NCBI GenBank assembly: GCA_021781745.1
Contig: JAJXWH010000006.1
Location: 81,804-145,803 of the forward strand
DNA: 64,000 nucleotides
Reading direction: 5' to 3'
Origin: Bacillota bacterium
Lineage (GTDB): Bacteria > Bacillota > Clostridia > Clostridiales > Clostridiaceae
The notes under the pieces are model-generated. The model did no database searches, was not told the DNA's origin, and saw only the letters and a list, made by a program, of their open reading frames with translations. The translations under genes and the position numbers were made by a program. Numbering within the stretch: the stretch's first letter is position 1; each line of letters begins with the position of its first letter. Of this stretch, positions 27,259-36,151 are shown piece by piece.

Positions 27259-28099
27259 TTTCTAATGTAACCTCCTTTTCAAGATGACTATTGCCAATAT
27301 TATTATCTAATGATAAAAATTTAATTTTTATTTTATTATTATCCAATCTTTTTTCTTCAATTATTTTAACTTTATTTGTAATTAATTTTACTTCATCAAC
27401 ATTAACTGTAGTTGTATATATTTTATTCTTTGCAGCATTTATAGCTTCACTTGACGTTCCATTAAATAAGATAGATTTATTATTAATAATCAAGATTTTA
27501 TTTGTATATAGTTCAACATCCTCTAAAATATGGGTGGAAATTAATACTATCTTATCTTGTCCTATTTCAGAAAGATAATGCCTAAATTCTAATCTTTGTT
27601 CTGGGTCAAGACCAACAGTTGGCTCGTCTATTATAACTAAATTAGGATTTCCAATTATTGATTGTGCAATACCAAGTCTTCTCTTATATCCACCTGAATA
27701 TTTTCCTATATTTTTATTTATAACACTATTTAGATTAAATTGTTCTATGATTTGTTCAATTTGTTTCTTTTTTTCATTATTTTCAATGTTTTTAATGTCA
27801 CATACATATGATAAGAAATCATATCCGGTTATATTATTATATATGTCAAATTTCTGTGGTAGATATCCAATTATATCTTTTTTATTAGAATAACCTAATA
27901 AATTTCTATCATTTAATATAACTCTTCCAGTAGATGGTTTATTCACTCCAATAAGTATTTTCATTAATGTCGTTTTACCAGCACCATTTTCTCCTAATAA
28001 TGATGTTATTCCATTTTCGCAAGTGAACGATATATCTTTTAATATCTCTTTTTTAAAATATGAAAAATTAATATTGTCTACTACTAATTTATTGTTCAT
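27218..28099 (-). CDS. ABC transporter ATP-binding protein of the cargo cluster
   Basis: The ATPase domain in the first 210 residues is complete: Walker A GENGAGKTTLMK, Q-loop GYLPQKFD, signature YSGGYKRRLG, Walker B LVIIDEPTVGLD and the switch His in STHILED. A C-terminal extension of about 80 residues has no known motif. It has the CcmA/BcrA-like layout common for bacteriocin immunity and antibiotic exporters. It lies between the two membrane subunits and overlaps the downstream permease gene. Confidence 0.88.
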   Translation of the reverse strand: MNNKLVVDNINFSYFKKEILKDISFTCENGITSLLGENGAGKTTLMKILIGVNKPSTGRVILNDRNLLGYSNKKDIIGYLPQKFDIYNNITGYDFLSYVCDIKNIENNEKKKQIEQIIEQFNLNSVINKNIGKYSGGYKRRLGIAQSIIGNPNLVIIDEPTVGLDPEQRLEFRHYLSEIGQDKIVLISTHILEDVELYTNKILIINNKSILFNGTSSEAINAAKNKIYTTTVNVDEVKLITNKVKIIEEKRLDNNKIKIKFLSLDNNIGNSHLEKEVTLENAFVFFQNLKNSL

Positions 28100-28112
28100 A
28101 TAGTAAAGCCTC

Positions 28113-29684
28113 CTAATTTAATTCTAATAACAATACATCATCAGATAATTTCATATTAGTATAATCATCTACATGTACTCCTACAATAACTTTTTTGTAT
28201 TTCCTATCTTTTAATGTGTTAACATCATTTTGCGATAATTTATTATTTGGATCATTTAGATAATCTGTAATATATTCATCTAATGAACTTTTAAATTTTT
28301 CTAAATCACTTGCACTTGGAATTATATACTCAATTCCATTATCACGAACATATTTATATTGACCTGAGAATAAATTTACTGTCTGCGCTGTTCCTTCTAA
28401 TAAATAGTAATTATCTTTAACTTGTGTATCTAAATTTGAGTATACATTTGATAAACTATTAATTTTTATATTATAGTTTATAGGAAAGTTGTCATTATTT
28501 AAATATGGATACCAACAAAATGAATCTGTAAGATTCATAACGTGATTGTTACAGTAATAAGTATCTACTCCTAAATAATCTTCAACATGTATATATCCTT
28601 CATATGAAATTGAAATATTAACATTTTCTTTTTGATTAGATTTATAATCTAAGACAATTTCATCATTTTTATGGGTAAATTGCACTGGCATATCATTTAT
28701 TTTTATTTCGTTTATTTTAAATAAATCATCCAATCTTAATATTATAGAATCATTAGGATTATCAATATCTAATTGAAATGAAACATTATTTTTAAAATTA
28801 TTATCAATATTTATATCCATTTTGTAAGAGCTTATATGATAATTTATATTATCAGCCTTAGTAAAAGTGTATGTATGAATAAAGGAAACGCTGTTAAGTC
28901 CTACTGATATAGTAATTATCATACATATGACAACAAAAAAAATACTAATTACAGATATTATTTTTTTCTTTTTGTTTGTTAATATTTTAACTAATAGAAT
29001 TAACAATGTTATAGCCATTATTATTATCAATTTATCACAAAGGTATGATATGTTAAATATCTCCTCACATAAAATATTTTTAGTTATAACTGTACTATCA
29101 CTATAAATATTTAAAAATTTATTAATCACACTAGATTCACTTAATGGATTAAATAAGTATAATGGAAAAAGGGCATAAACTATTACTGAAATGGCTATTG
29201 AAATCCTTTTTCTTAATAAAATTCCAATAGATGAACTTATTACAATAGATAACAAATTTGATAAATTTAGAATTATCAAAAAATTAATTATACCTTTAAG
29301 TGTAAAAAAAGAATTGATATTAGCATTTTTAAAAACTAATATTAATATTATAGGTATCAATGATATAAGTATAGAAATAATTAATCCTGATAATATAATA
29401 ATTAAATACTTTTTAAAAATATCTAATTCTAAAATATCCATAATTTCATATTTTTTAGTTAACACTGATGAAATTGATATTAAAAAATATATATTTAAAG
29501 AAATAATAGCATAACAAGTTGCACTAGTATACTGCAATATCGATGAATGTTTTAATGCATTTAATTGAACTATAAATATAAAAATACTAAAAAGTAACGA
29601 AATCAAAAAAATAGGTGTTTTAACTAGAACCTTAATATAAAATCTTGCCAATTTTAACATCGCTAATTTCCTTCCATTAATCAA
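28113..29684 (-). CDS. ABC-2 permease with an extracytoplasmic M1-aminopeptidase N-domain-like part
   Basis: The first 245 residues carry six hydrophobic segments, and a further helix (about 255-275) leads to an extracytoplasmic part of some 250 residues. That part has beta-rich stretches and a WYPYLN...INYNIKI segment that recalls the N-terminal domain of M1 aminopeptidases, as seen in fused permease/M1 proteins. The zinc motif HExxH is absent, so no peptidase activity is expected. It begins the three-gene transporter and lies 13 bases before the ATPase gene. The role as an exporter or immunity subunit is inferred from the neighbours. Confidence 0.65.
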   Translation of the reverse strand: MINGRKLAMLKLARFYIKVLVKTPIFLISLLFSIFIFIVQLNALKHSSILQYTSATCYAIISLNIYFLISISSVLTKKYEIMDILELDIFKKYLIIILSGLIISILISLIPIILILVFKNANINSFFTLKGIINFLIILNLSNLLSIVISSSIGILLRKRISIAISVIVYALFPLYLFNPLSESSVINKFLNIYSDSTVITKNILCEEIFNISYLCDKLIIIMAITLLILLVKILTNKKKKIISVISIFFVVICMIITISVGLNSVSFIHTYTFTKADNINYHISSYKMDINIDNNFKNNVSFQLDIDNPNDSIILRLDDLFKINEIKINDMPVQFTHKNDEIVLDYKSNQKENVNISISYEGYIHVEDYLGVDTYYCNNHVMNLTDSFCWYPYLNNDNFPINYNIKINSLSNVYSNLDTQVKDNYYLLEGTAQTVNLFSGQYKYVRDNGIEYIIPSASDLEKFKSSLDEYITDYLNDPNNKLSQNDVNTLKDRKYKKVIVGVHVDDYTNMKLSDDVLLLELN

Positions 29685-29881
29685 GCAAAGATTATTTTAT
29701 TGAGTAAATTTCATAAGTGCAAGGACTTGTCCAATATATACTTAATAGTATTCTTATAAGTACTAATTAATTCACTTGAACTTTAAAAATAAAATACTAC
29801 TTATATAGAACTAATTCACTATGCACAAATAAACTTTACTCACAATAATCTTTGCTTAAATATTTTCTATATATTTAAAAA

Positions 29882-30268
29882 TTAGTTACTAAATGATAAG
29901 TAAGCTGATGCTTTACTAGAAGAACCACTCCATGAGCCATAATACTTTTGATACTCACCATCAGAATTAGTATTTACAGCAGAAAAATGTGTTACCTGTT
30001 GACTTTGACCAAACACAACGTTTAATGTATTACCAACTTGTGTATCTGGTGACCATGGTACTACCTTATAGGCTTTTGCTGTACCCTTCAAATAACTACC
30101 ATCACCATAAAAATATCGAGTACCGCTCCCTAATAAAACTTCATCTGTATAACCACTTCCTGTAATTTGTTGTTGCAAATATGTTGTAGCTGCGACAGGC
30201 ATAGCAGTTAATAATGTACATGCTAATATACTAGTAGCACATAATTTGTTTAGTAAATTTTTTTTCAT
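29882..30268 (-). CDS. Secreted peptide, possible bacteriocin-like cargo protein
   Basis: The 128-residue precursor has a classical signal peptide: a basic start (MKKNLLNK), a hydrophobic core (ATSILACTLLTAMPVAA) and a likely signal peptidase I cut after VAA. The mature part (about 100 residues) is rich in Gly, Ser, Tyr and Thr. It ends in GSWSGSSSKASAYLSFSN, which faintly resembles the end of lactococcin 972-type bacteriocins (W...KASFYYNF), a comparison from memory. No cysteines are present in the mature part. It has a strong ribosome site (AAGGAG) and precedes the ABC genes, which supports a toxin-with-immunity or signal-export arrangement. The identity is not proven. Confidence 0.6.
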   Translation of the reverse strand: MKKNLLNKLCATSILACTLLTAMPVAATTYLQQQITGSGYTDEVLLGSGTRYFYGDGSYLKGTAKAYKVVPWSPDTQVGNTLNVVFGQSQQVTHFSAVNTNSDGEYQKYYGSWSGSSSKASAYLSFSN

Positions 30269-30624
30269 TTAAAACATCTCCTTATTAATTTATTGATTCA
30301 CCGAAAAATCACTTCTACGCGTAAAACATAATAATATTACAATCAATTTAAGTAAAATAATAATTTACGATTTTAGAGTTTTTATGCTAAAATTGTTTGT
30401 TTGATAATGCATTATCCAACAATAATGTATCATATTTACAGTAAATGGTCAATTTTTTATATTATACATATATAATGCATTTTATACATAATATTACACA
30501 AAAACTATTTATTTCTTAAAATAATGCAAATTGTATATTTTTTTATTATGTTAATTGAATTATGTCTTTATCTAATACTTATTTAGTAATACCATTCATA
30601 AAGCTCAGGTTCACTGTTATTTTG
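30269..30624. other. Intergenic region with a palindrome upstream of the secreted peptide gene
   Basis: About 350 AT-rich bases separate the amidase and peptide genes. A perfect 14-base palindrome, GATAATGCATTATC, lies at 30402-30415, and a possible leftward promoter (TTTACT, 17 bases, TATTAT) lies between it and the gene. The palindrome could be an operator; no gene is seen. Confidence 0.5.
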
Positions 30625-31377
30625 CTATTTTTTTATTTCAAAAAAACATGATCCCAATGTATCTTTTAACCCATTACACTTGCTTAATGGTAAATACTGA
30701 GTTTCAATCCATACACCTTTACTGCTCCCCCTCACATAACACGTAATTCCTTCAAAACTCTTTAATACATTATTTATATTAACTCCATCATAATTAACTG
30801 AATCTGGCGGCAAGTAATTTGTAACCACATAACCTTTTTGCTCTTCAGGCTGTTTAATAGGTATATTAGAATCAATTGCGTTACAAAATCTATATGCCAA
30901 CTGCTCCCATGAATACTTATTATATATTTCAATATCCTTTTCACTATCACAAAAACAAATTTCAAATATTACATTCGGAGCATCTATATGATTCATCTCA
31001 TAGAGTTTCTGGAACTTCACACCTCTATTCCTGAATCCTATTTGACTAAAATTTTCACATAGTTTTATAGCATATGATATAGCCTTACTGGATGCTGATC
31101 TAACAATTGCCTCCGTACCATTTCCAGAACCATCAAAGGCATTCATATGTAGAGATATAAATAAATCGACATTTGCATTATTAGCTTTTACAGTACCTTC
31201 ACTTAATTCAGCATTTGCAGTATTGCCATTACTATTGCAATCAACAACCGTATGTCCATACTGAGTTAATAAATCTCTTATATATTTAAAATACTCTTGC
31301 ATTTGCTCATATTCGTTGACAATTCCTACTGCTCCAGTGCAATTTGCAGAATGTCCACCTCTTAATCCTATTTTCAT
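30625..31377 (-). CDS. Phage endolysin, N-acetylmuramoyl-L-alanine amidase (Amidase_3)
   Basis: The N-terminal 170 residues are an Amidase_3 zinc hydrolase: a His in LRGGHSANCTGA, a Glu near NEYEQ, His in LFISLHMNAFDG and the catalytic Glu in VIFEICFCDSEKD. The C-terminal 75 residues form a wall-binding part of unclear family. There is no signal peptide, so release depends on the holins encoded just upstream (31,385-31,813). It cuts the amide bond between N-acetylmuramic acid and the peptide at the end of the lytic cycle. Confidence 0.9.
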   Translation of the reverse strand: MKIGLRGGHSANCTGAVGIVNEYEQMQEYFKYIRDLLTQYGHTVVDCNSNGNTANAELSEGTVKANNANVDLFISLHMNAFDGSGNGTEAIVRSASSKAISYAIKLCENFSQIGFRNRGVKFQKLYEMNHIDAPNVIFEICFCDSEKDIEIYNKYSWEQLAYRFCNAIDSNIPIKQPEEQKGYVVTNYLPPDSVNYDGVNINNVLKSFEGITCYVRGSSKGVWIETQYLPLSKCNGLKDTLGSCFFEIKK

Positions 31378-31384
31378 AATTTAT

Positions 31385-31597
31385 TTACACCTCTTCTTTC
31401 CTATCGCTTATTCCTTCAGTGCTTGTATCAACTATTATTCCGAGTCCAACTAATAATCCTAAAATTGTATTAAGTATATCGGCCCAATTTTCAGGAAATA
31501 CTTTAACTCCAAATAGCTGTGTAAATCCAACAACTCCACTTACTAGTGCTATCCAAAATGCTTTGTTTTTTAATCTTGCTTTTAAATTTATATTCAT
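31385..31597 (-). CDS. Phage holin, phi-LC3 type
   Basis: The 70-residue protein begins with INLKARLKNKAFWIALVSGVVGF and has a second hydrophobic segment (ILNTILGLLVGLGIIVD), then STEGISDR, the standard pattern of the phi-LC3 holin family. It forms the lesion that lets the amidase reach the wall. It lies directly before the endolysin gene. Confidence 0.92.
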   Translation of the reverse strand: MNINLKARLKNKAFWIALVSGVVGFTQLFGVKVFPENWADILNTILGLLVGLGIIVDTSTEGISDRKEEV

Positions 31598-31606
31598 CTT
31601 TTGTAC

Positions 31607-31813
31607 CTACTTTCTTTCATTTATTTTATTTTTAATTTCTTTTACATCTTCCTGTATGTGTTCAACTAAGTTAAATTTCTCAGCTAAAGTATCCAATAAA
31701 TTCTGATATCGGCTTTCTCTTTCGCCTGTAGTTTTCAAAACATAAACTAATAGGCAAGCAAACATTCCATATCCTAATCCTTCTTTTAATGCTAAACTAA
31801 TTAATTCATCCAT
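31607..31813 (-). CDS. BhlA/UviB-type holin-like protein
   Basis: This 68-residue protein has one N-terminal membrane helix (ALKEGLGYGMFACLLVYVLKTT) and a charged coiled-coil C-terminus, as in BhlA and UviB. Such proteins occur beside phage and bacteriocin lysis genes and are taken as holins or holin partners. It is followed by the phi-LC3 holin with nine bases between. Confidence 0.88.
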   Translation of the reverse strand: MDELISLALKEGLGYGMFACLLVYVLKTTGERESRYQNLLDTLAEKFNLVEHIQEDVKEIKNKINERK

Positions 31814-31837
31814 AATCCACCATCACCTCAAACTCTA

Positions 31838-31864
31838 AAAAGGGCCATAAAAAAAGACCCTTTT
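31838..31864 (-). terminator. Terminator between tail and lysis genes
   Basis: AAAAGGGCC (31838-31846) pairs with GACCCTTTT (31856-31864, with one G-U pair). Leftwards, T5 follows. It would separate or attenuate late tail transcription before the holins. Confidence 0.65.
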
Positions 31865-31895
31865 AAAGTCTTACTATTGGCCTATTTAATTTTAA

Positions 31896-32000
31896 TTATT
31901 GTGTCGCTAATGAAGCTGCAACTTTATCTCTCCACAAAGTTGGAACTTTATCAATCGTCATTATACCTTCGTTTATTCTCCGAACATATATCGCAACCAT
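31896..32000 (-). CDS. Small phage protein of 34 residues
   Basis: The product begins MVAIYVRRINEGIMTIDKVP and ends LWRDKVAASLATQ. Very short proteins of this pattern (Y-RLI-G---I--VP-LR--V) are common just after tail-fibre genes in clostridial phages. Its ATG overlaps the TAA of the preceding gene by one base, and GGGGG(T)GG serves as ribosome site. The function is unknown. Confidence 0.65.
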   Translation of the reverse strand: MVAIYVRRINEGIMTIDKVPTLWRDKVAASLATQ

Positions 32001-32260
32001 TATTGGCCACCCCCTAATAATGTAGCAAGTTCAGTCAATGCATTTTCTTGCTCTTCTAATCTTTTCTTTAATATTTCAGTTTCAGTTAATGGAACATCTG
32101 CCAACTTAACTGTTTTAGTTTCAATATCCACCCCAACGATTATCTTATTTGCAGGCACTTCAATCTCTATAAATTGAACTCCACCGTTTGGCACTTTGTA
32201 GTTTTCTCCTTGAATTGAGAATATTGTTCCATCATTATCATAGATTATTAAGTATTTCAT
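32000..32260 (-). CDS. Small phage tail-region protein, hypothetical
   Basis: The 86-residue protein has a beta-rich first half (KYLIIYDNDGTIFSIQG...FIEIEVPANKIIVGVD) and a helical coiled-coil end (EILKKRLEEQENALTELATLL). Similar proteins lie between the tail fibre and holin genes of many Firmicutes phages, in the place of XkdW, but the role is unknown. It follows the fibre gene by 15 bases and overlaps the next start by one base. Confidence 0.65.
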   Translation of the reverse strand: MKYLIIYDNDGTIFSIQGENYKVPNGGVQFIEIEVPANKIIVGVDIETKTVKLADVPLTETEILKKRLEEQENALTELATLLGGGQ

Positions 32261-32275
32261 TTTTCAAATTCCTCC

Positions 32276-34171
32276 TTAGTATGATACTTTGGTATAATAT
32301 GCAGTAAAATCGCAATAACTCGTGAAAGGATAGCAGAAAGGTATATTTATCGCACTCGAAAAAGACTGATAAGAATATCTATACCCAGGGGTTTGTACAT
32401 CAAAATATATATAGTGAATTTTTGAAGCTACTGTGTCTCTAATATAGGTAAACCCATATCTTTTTGTCGATGACACAGTTGTAAATGCACTTGAAGTATA
32501 AATAACAACATCAACATACCCAAAAATCACAGTCCAATCCGTACCCAATGAAGTATAAGGAATATACGCCAGTACACTACTGCTTGTTACTCTGCCGGAA
32601 TATGTAATGTTTCTTGGACTTCCTGCAACTGGAACTAATGAACCTTGTACTCCGAAAATGCTCGCTGTGCTTGCGATATTACTTGCCACTAAATTTTCAT
32701 CGCCTTTAACGGTTTGAGTTCCAGTTAAATATTGATTTGCTACAATTGTTTGGTCGCTTGTAGTCGGAGTAATTGTCGCAGCTGCTTTGGTAGTAATTGA
32801 TTGAGTTACCGATCCGCCGCTTGTATATCCTGCTGGAATTGTATAAGTTCCATTGATTGCTAGTGATTTATTCAATGCTCCATTATTCGGCATTGTTCCG
32901 ATTATGCCTGTATCATCATCATTGCTGAAACTATCTCCTGCTAGTACATGGGCAGCAATAGTATTCCCTTCAGCACTAGCCTTGAAAAAAAAAGCTGCTT
33001 TCGCTAAATCGTACCATATAGTTACAGCCTTACCTTTTGTCAGATTCGGTGGGGTTGTTGTATTTGGCTTATATAATGGCTTTCCATTTACAGTAGTTGC
33101 GGCTGCTGAGTTGTTCGCATTAACTATAAAAGTTTTGGTGAAGCCATCCGTAAGGCTTACATTGGTTAAGGTAATTGCTGTAGCTGTTCCACCTGCTGTT
33201 TGCACCTTTTGTAAATCAGCCAATTGTGCTTCCATATCGAATCCAGCATTAGTCATTACATTTCCGGCTTTGGTTTTTGTAAATACCTCAACCCATGCGG
33301 TATTATCTACATTTCTTTCATTTATTTGAACGTTCCCATTACCTAAATCTTTAAACCAAATATCAATGGCTACTGATGCTGTTGGAGCATCAGTTCCTTT
33401 GAATACTTTAGGGATTGCATCAATTTTATTATTTAAATTTCCGATGGTATTATCATCAAGAACGCTTTTTACTGAAGCAAACCATGTGTCAAAATCATTT
33501 TGGAACTGAGCTTCCATAGCATCAATTTCAGATTGCTCCCTTTGAATTGTAGTATCATACCAATTCTCATAATCCGCTTTCTTTTGGGTTGTCCAATTTG
33601 TAAAATCTGTATCATAGGTTGTTTTCTTATCATTCAGCCATGATTGATATTGATTAAATAGAGTTGTTGTACTTACTTGGTCAACAGTTCCATGAACTAT
33701 TCCGCATCGGCCACTATCTAATCTTATATCAGTTATATTTGATTGAAGTACATTTATGCTGCCTTTGGGAATATAAACATCGGCAAGGGCCAATTCATAA
33801 GCATTCGAGTCCCTTTGTAACTCTGGTGCTACAGCAGTACTTGCGAATGTACCTTTTTTAATTTTCACCGAGATCATTCTGCTTAAGGTATTAAATTGTA
33901 ATACAATTTTGTCTATTCTATTTAATACCCCATCGGCTGTATCCAATGTCAATGATAAATCAGTATCATTGTTGTAGTAATATCCATTAATCCACGCTTT
34001 TCCGGCCTTTACGACTATGTTCATATTTGTATCTGCGATTACTTGCAGAGCATTGCTCGGGTTTGGAAATACACCATTACCGATAAAACTAGCAAAGTAT
34101 TCTGCAAAGAAATCGGCCTTGTATTTTCTATCTCCATTTACACTATTAAAAAAACCACTTTTTTCTGCCAT
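32276..34171 (-). CDS. Tail fibre / receptor-binding baseplate protein
   Basis: This 631-residue protein starts with a conserved baseplate-attachment region (FFNSVNGDRKYKADFFAEYFASFIGNGVFP). A long helical segment rich in Trp, Tyr and Asp follows (about residues 175-245). The C-terminal half is Thr/Ala/Ser-rich, with imperfect repeats (ITLTN, TITPTTSDQTIVANQYLTGTQTV) typical of fibre shafts. The last 110 residues probably form the host-binding tip. It lies directly downstream of the Gp37-like gene, where siphoviruses carry their receptor-binding protein. Confidence 0.8.
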   Translation of the reverse strand: MAEKSGFFNSVNGDRKYKADFFAEYFASFIGNGVFPNPSNALQVIADTNMNIVVKAGKAWINGYYYNNDTDLSLTLDTADGVLNRIDKIVLQFNTLSRMISVKIKKGTFASTAVAPELQRDSNAYELALADVYIPKGSINVLQSNITDIRLDSGRCGIVHGTVDQVSTTTLFNQYQSWLNDKKTTYDTDFTNWTTQKKADYENWYDTTIQREQSEIDAMEAQFQNDFDTWFASVKSVLDDNTIGNLNNKIDAIPKVFKGTDAPTASVAIDIWFKDLGNGNVQINERNVDNTAWVEVFTKTKAGNVMTNAGFDMEAQLADLQKVQTAGGTATAITLTNVSLTDGFTKTFIVNANNSAAATTVNGKPLYKPNTTTPPNLTKGKAVTIWYDLAKAAFFFKASAEGNTIAAHVLAGDSFSNDDDTGIIGTMPNNGALNKSLAINGTYTIPAGYTSGGSVTQSITTKAAATITPTTSDQTIVANQYLTGTQTVKGDENLVASNIASTASIFGVQGSLVPVAGSPRNITYSGRVTSSSVLAYIPYTSLGTDWTVIFGYVDVVIYTSSAFTTVSSTKRYGFTYIRDTVASKIHYIYFDVQTPGYRYSYQSFSSAINIPFCYPFTSYCDFTAYYTKVSY

Positions 34172-34175
34172 TGTA

Positions 34176-35270
34176 TCACCTCACTTTCTGCTTTAGTTTT
34201 TTAATTAAAGTCGGGATATTGTTCCCAAATGTAATATTTATGCTTTGGCCATCGACTTCATAAACTTCCTCTATTTCTGTAATTCTTGTATTTATAACTA
34301 AGTTCCATTTCTTAGACACGCACGTTACTATGTCCCCCAAATCAAAATCTGTTTTATATTTCAAATTAGAATTAGGGTTTATTTTACTATCAAATGTTAA
34401 AATTTCTTTAGTAGTAGCAAGTGTTTCATTTCCCTTTTCTATAAGCAAGTTCATGTAATCCGCATCGCTTATAGGGTTATTATTATCATCCACATTTGAC
34501 AGATTTCTTTGGTCTGCAAATATTTCAAACCTATCTAATCCAGCTGCACTTCCTACTACAGCCAGCTTTCTATCAGAGCCTTCACCAATGCCGCCAATTA
34601 AAGCAATATTTCTATAATTATTAAGGCTATCGGTAAATTCCTGTGCCATTACATTTTCAAATTCTTTACTAAAAATCGCTCTCGGATTAATATTTTGGTT
34701 TATACTTCTATCAAGTCCTTGATATACTTCAAATATTAATTTTCGATTGCTTATATCAAATTTTACTCGATGGCCCAAATTGCTTATATTACTAAGGCTT
34801 TCAATTTCATCACCCAAGTTAGCATAAGAAACTTGATAATTAACCGCCGCTGTAAAATTTTTAATATCACCCAAAATCAGATTATTAATTTTTCTATTTG
34901 CATCCGTTAGGTGTATACAATTATGGTCTACAAGCTGCCGCATTGCGTTTTCGGCTGTATCATTTATGATTTCAGTTCCCCAAACTATTCTTCTATCAAG
35001 ATATCCAGTAAGAAACTTTCCTTTCACAACCATAATCTCATTGCCATCATCATCTTTTTTTAAATTTATATACTCAATGTAAGCAGCTTCAACATCACCT
35101 TTAAGATAAATAATATTTTCTCTTTTTAACAAAACTAGCGATTCAATCGTCAATGAACATTGCAATTCAAACTCGCCACGCTCGTGATATTTTCTGACAT
35201 ATCTTAGAGAAATAAACTGTTCAACTATACCTTTAAAGTTTAAATTTCTATCAAAAATATATATTTCCAC
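34176..35270 (-). CDS. Sipho_Gp37-like tail/baseplate protein
   Basis: The 364-residue protein begins MEIYIFDRNLNFKGIVEQF and shows the pattern of the ReqiPepy6 Gp37-like family (YHERGEFELQC...YIEYINLKKDDDGNEIMVVKGKFLTGYLDRRI). Such proteins act as the baseplate hub or tail-associated protein of siphoviruses. It overlaps neither neighbour but is only two to four bases from each, so it is part of the late operon. Confidence 0.85.
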   Translation of the reverse strand: MEIYIFDRNLNFKGIVEQFISLRYVRKYHERGEFELQCSLTIESLVLLKRENIIYLKGDVEAAYIEYINLKKDDDGNEIMVVKGKFLTGYLDRRIVWGTEIINDTAENAMRQLVDHNCIHLTDANRKINNLILGDIKNFTAAVNYQVSYANLGDEIESLSNISNLGHRVKFDISNRKLIFEVYQGLDRSINQNINPRAIFSKEFENVMAQEFTDSLNNYRNIALIGGIGEGSDRKLAVVGSAAGLDRFEIFADQRNLSNVDDNNNPISDADYMNLLIEKGNETLATTKEILTFDSKINPNSNLKYKTDFDLGDIVTCVSKKWNLVINTRITEIEEVYEVDGQSINITFGNNIPTLIKKLKQKVR

Positions 35271-35272
35271 AG

Positions 35273-36139
35273 CTACACCCCCAAATATTGAGGTGTATAA
35301 TATATGGTAACTTCTAGGTTATCAATGCCCGAATCAGCATTATATCTAAATAAATTATCACCAGTATCAAGCTGGAGAAATGTACTTTGAAAGTCCACAT
35401 AATTAAAAGCATTAGTTGTAACCTCATTTATAATAGATTCAACTTTCTTATTTCCAAAATTGGTGGTTAAAGATATGAGTTCTCCAGCTTCCATAGTTTT
35501 ATTTACTTTTAAAAACTCTTGTGTATTTACATTCAAAATTGATGGGTTTGTAACTGTTGCTAGAGCCTTAAATTCTACCCTAATCCCACATTCAACATCC
35601 CCATCATTAAATACATTCACTATTAGCGAAAGTTCTCTATGCCCGATCTCCTTTCCAGTACTTTCGGGAATTTCTAAATCGAACTCAAAATCACCATCCC
35701 AAAAAGCAATGTCTATTTTTGATTCAATTATATCCATCCAAAAAGGATTACAAGCTGTAATTGATAATAAGCATTTACAAACCATAGGATTTACAGCTGT
35801 AAAATAAGGCAGCGTGTCAATTATACATTTTGTTTTTATTTGTTTTAATCCATCGGTGTAAACTAAATATCCCTCGCCAACTTTGGGATTAAAAACTTTA
35901 TTAATTCTATTCCTGTAATGTATTAGTTCTTCTTCGCTTTCTGCAATTACAGCAAGTTCAATTGTTTTGTCGCTGGTTTCGATTGTATTCCCTAAATAAC
36001 TGCTGCCATCCTGACCCATGCCTTTTTTATTATAGATTGTAACTTTGCCCTTTTCGGTGAAACTCAAAAGTAAAAAAGGAGCATAATTAGTAAGTTCTAA
36101 TTCGGCCCCTAGTGCATTTATATATTTTAACTTTTTCAA
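35273..36139 (-). CDS. Distal tail (Dit-like) protein
   Basis: At 288 residues and placed between the tape measure and the Gp37-like hub, this has the usual position and size of a distal tail protein. The N-terminal half (LELTNYAPFLLLSFTEKGKV...YRNRINKVFNPKVGEGYLVY) matches the phage tail family fold, and the C-terminal half forms a beta-sandwich-like region. It would connect the tail tube to the baseplate. Confidence 0.85.
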   Translation of the reverse strand: MKKLKYINALGAELELTNYAPFLLLSFTEKGKVTIYNKKGMGQDGSSYLGNTIETSDKTIELAVIAESEEELIHYRNRINKVFNPKVGEGYLVYTDGLKQIKTKCIIDTLPYFTAVNPMVCKCLLSITACNPFWMDIIESKIDIAFWDGDFEFDLEIPESTGKEIGHRELSLIVNVFNDGDVECGIRVEFKALATVTNPSILNVNTQEFLKVNKTMEAGELISLTTNFGNKKVESIINEVTTNAFNYVDFQSTFLQLDTGDNLFRYNADSGIDNLEVTIYYTPQYLGV

Positions 36140-36151
36140 TTGTTCCTCCCC

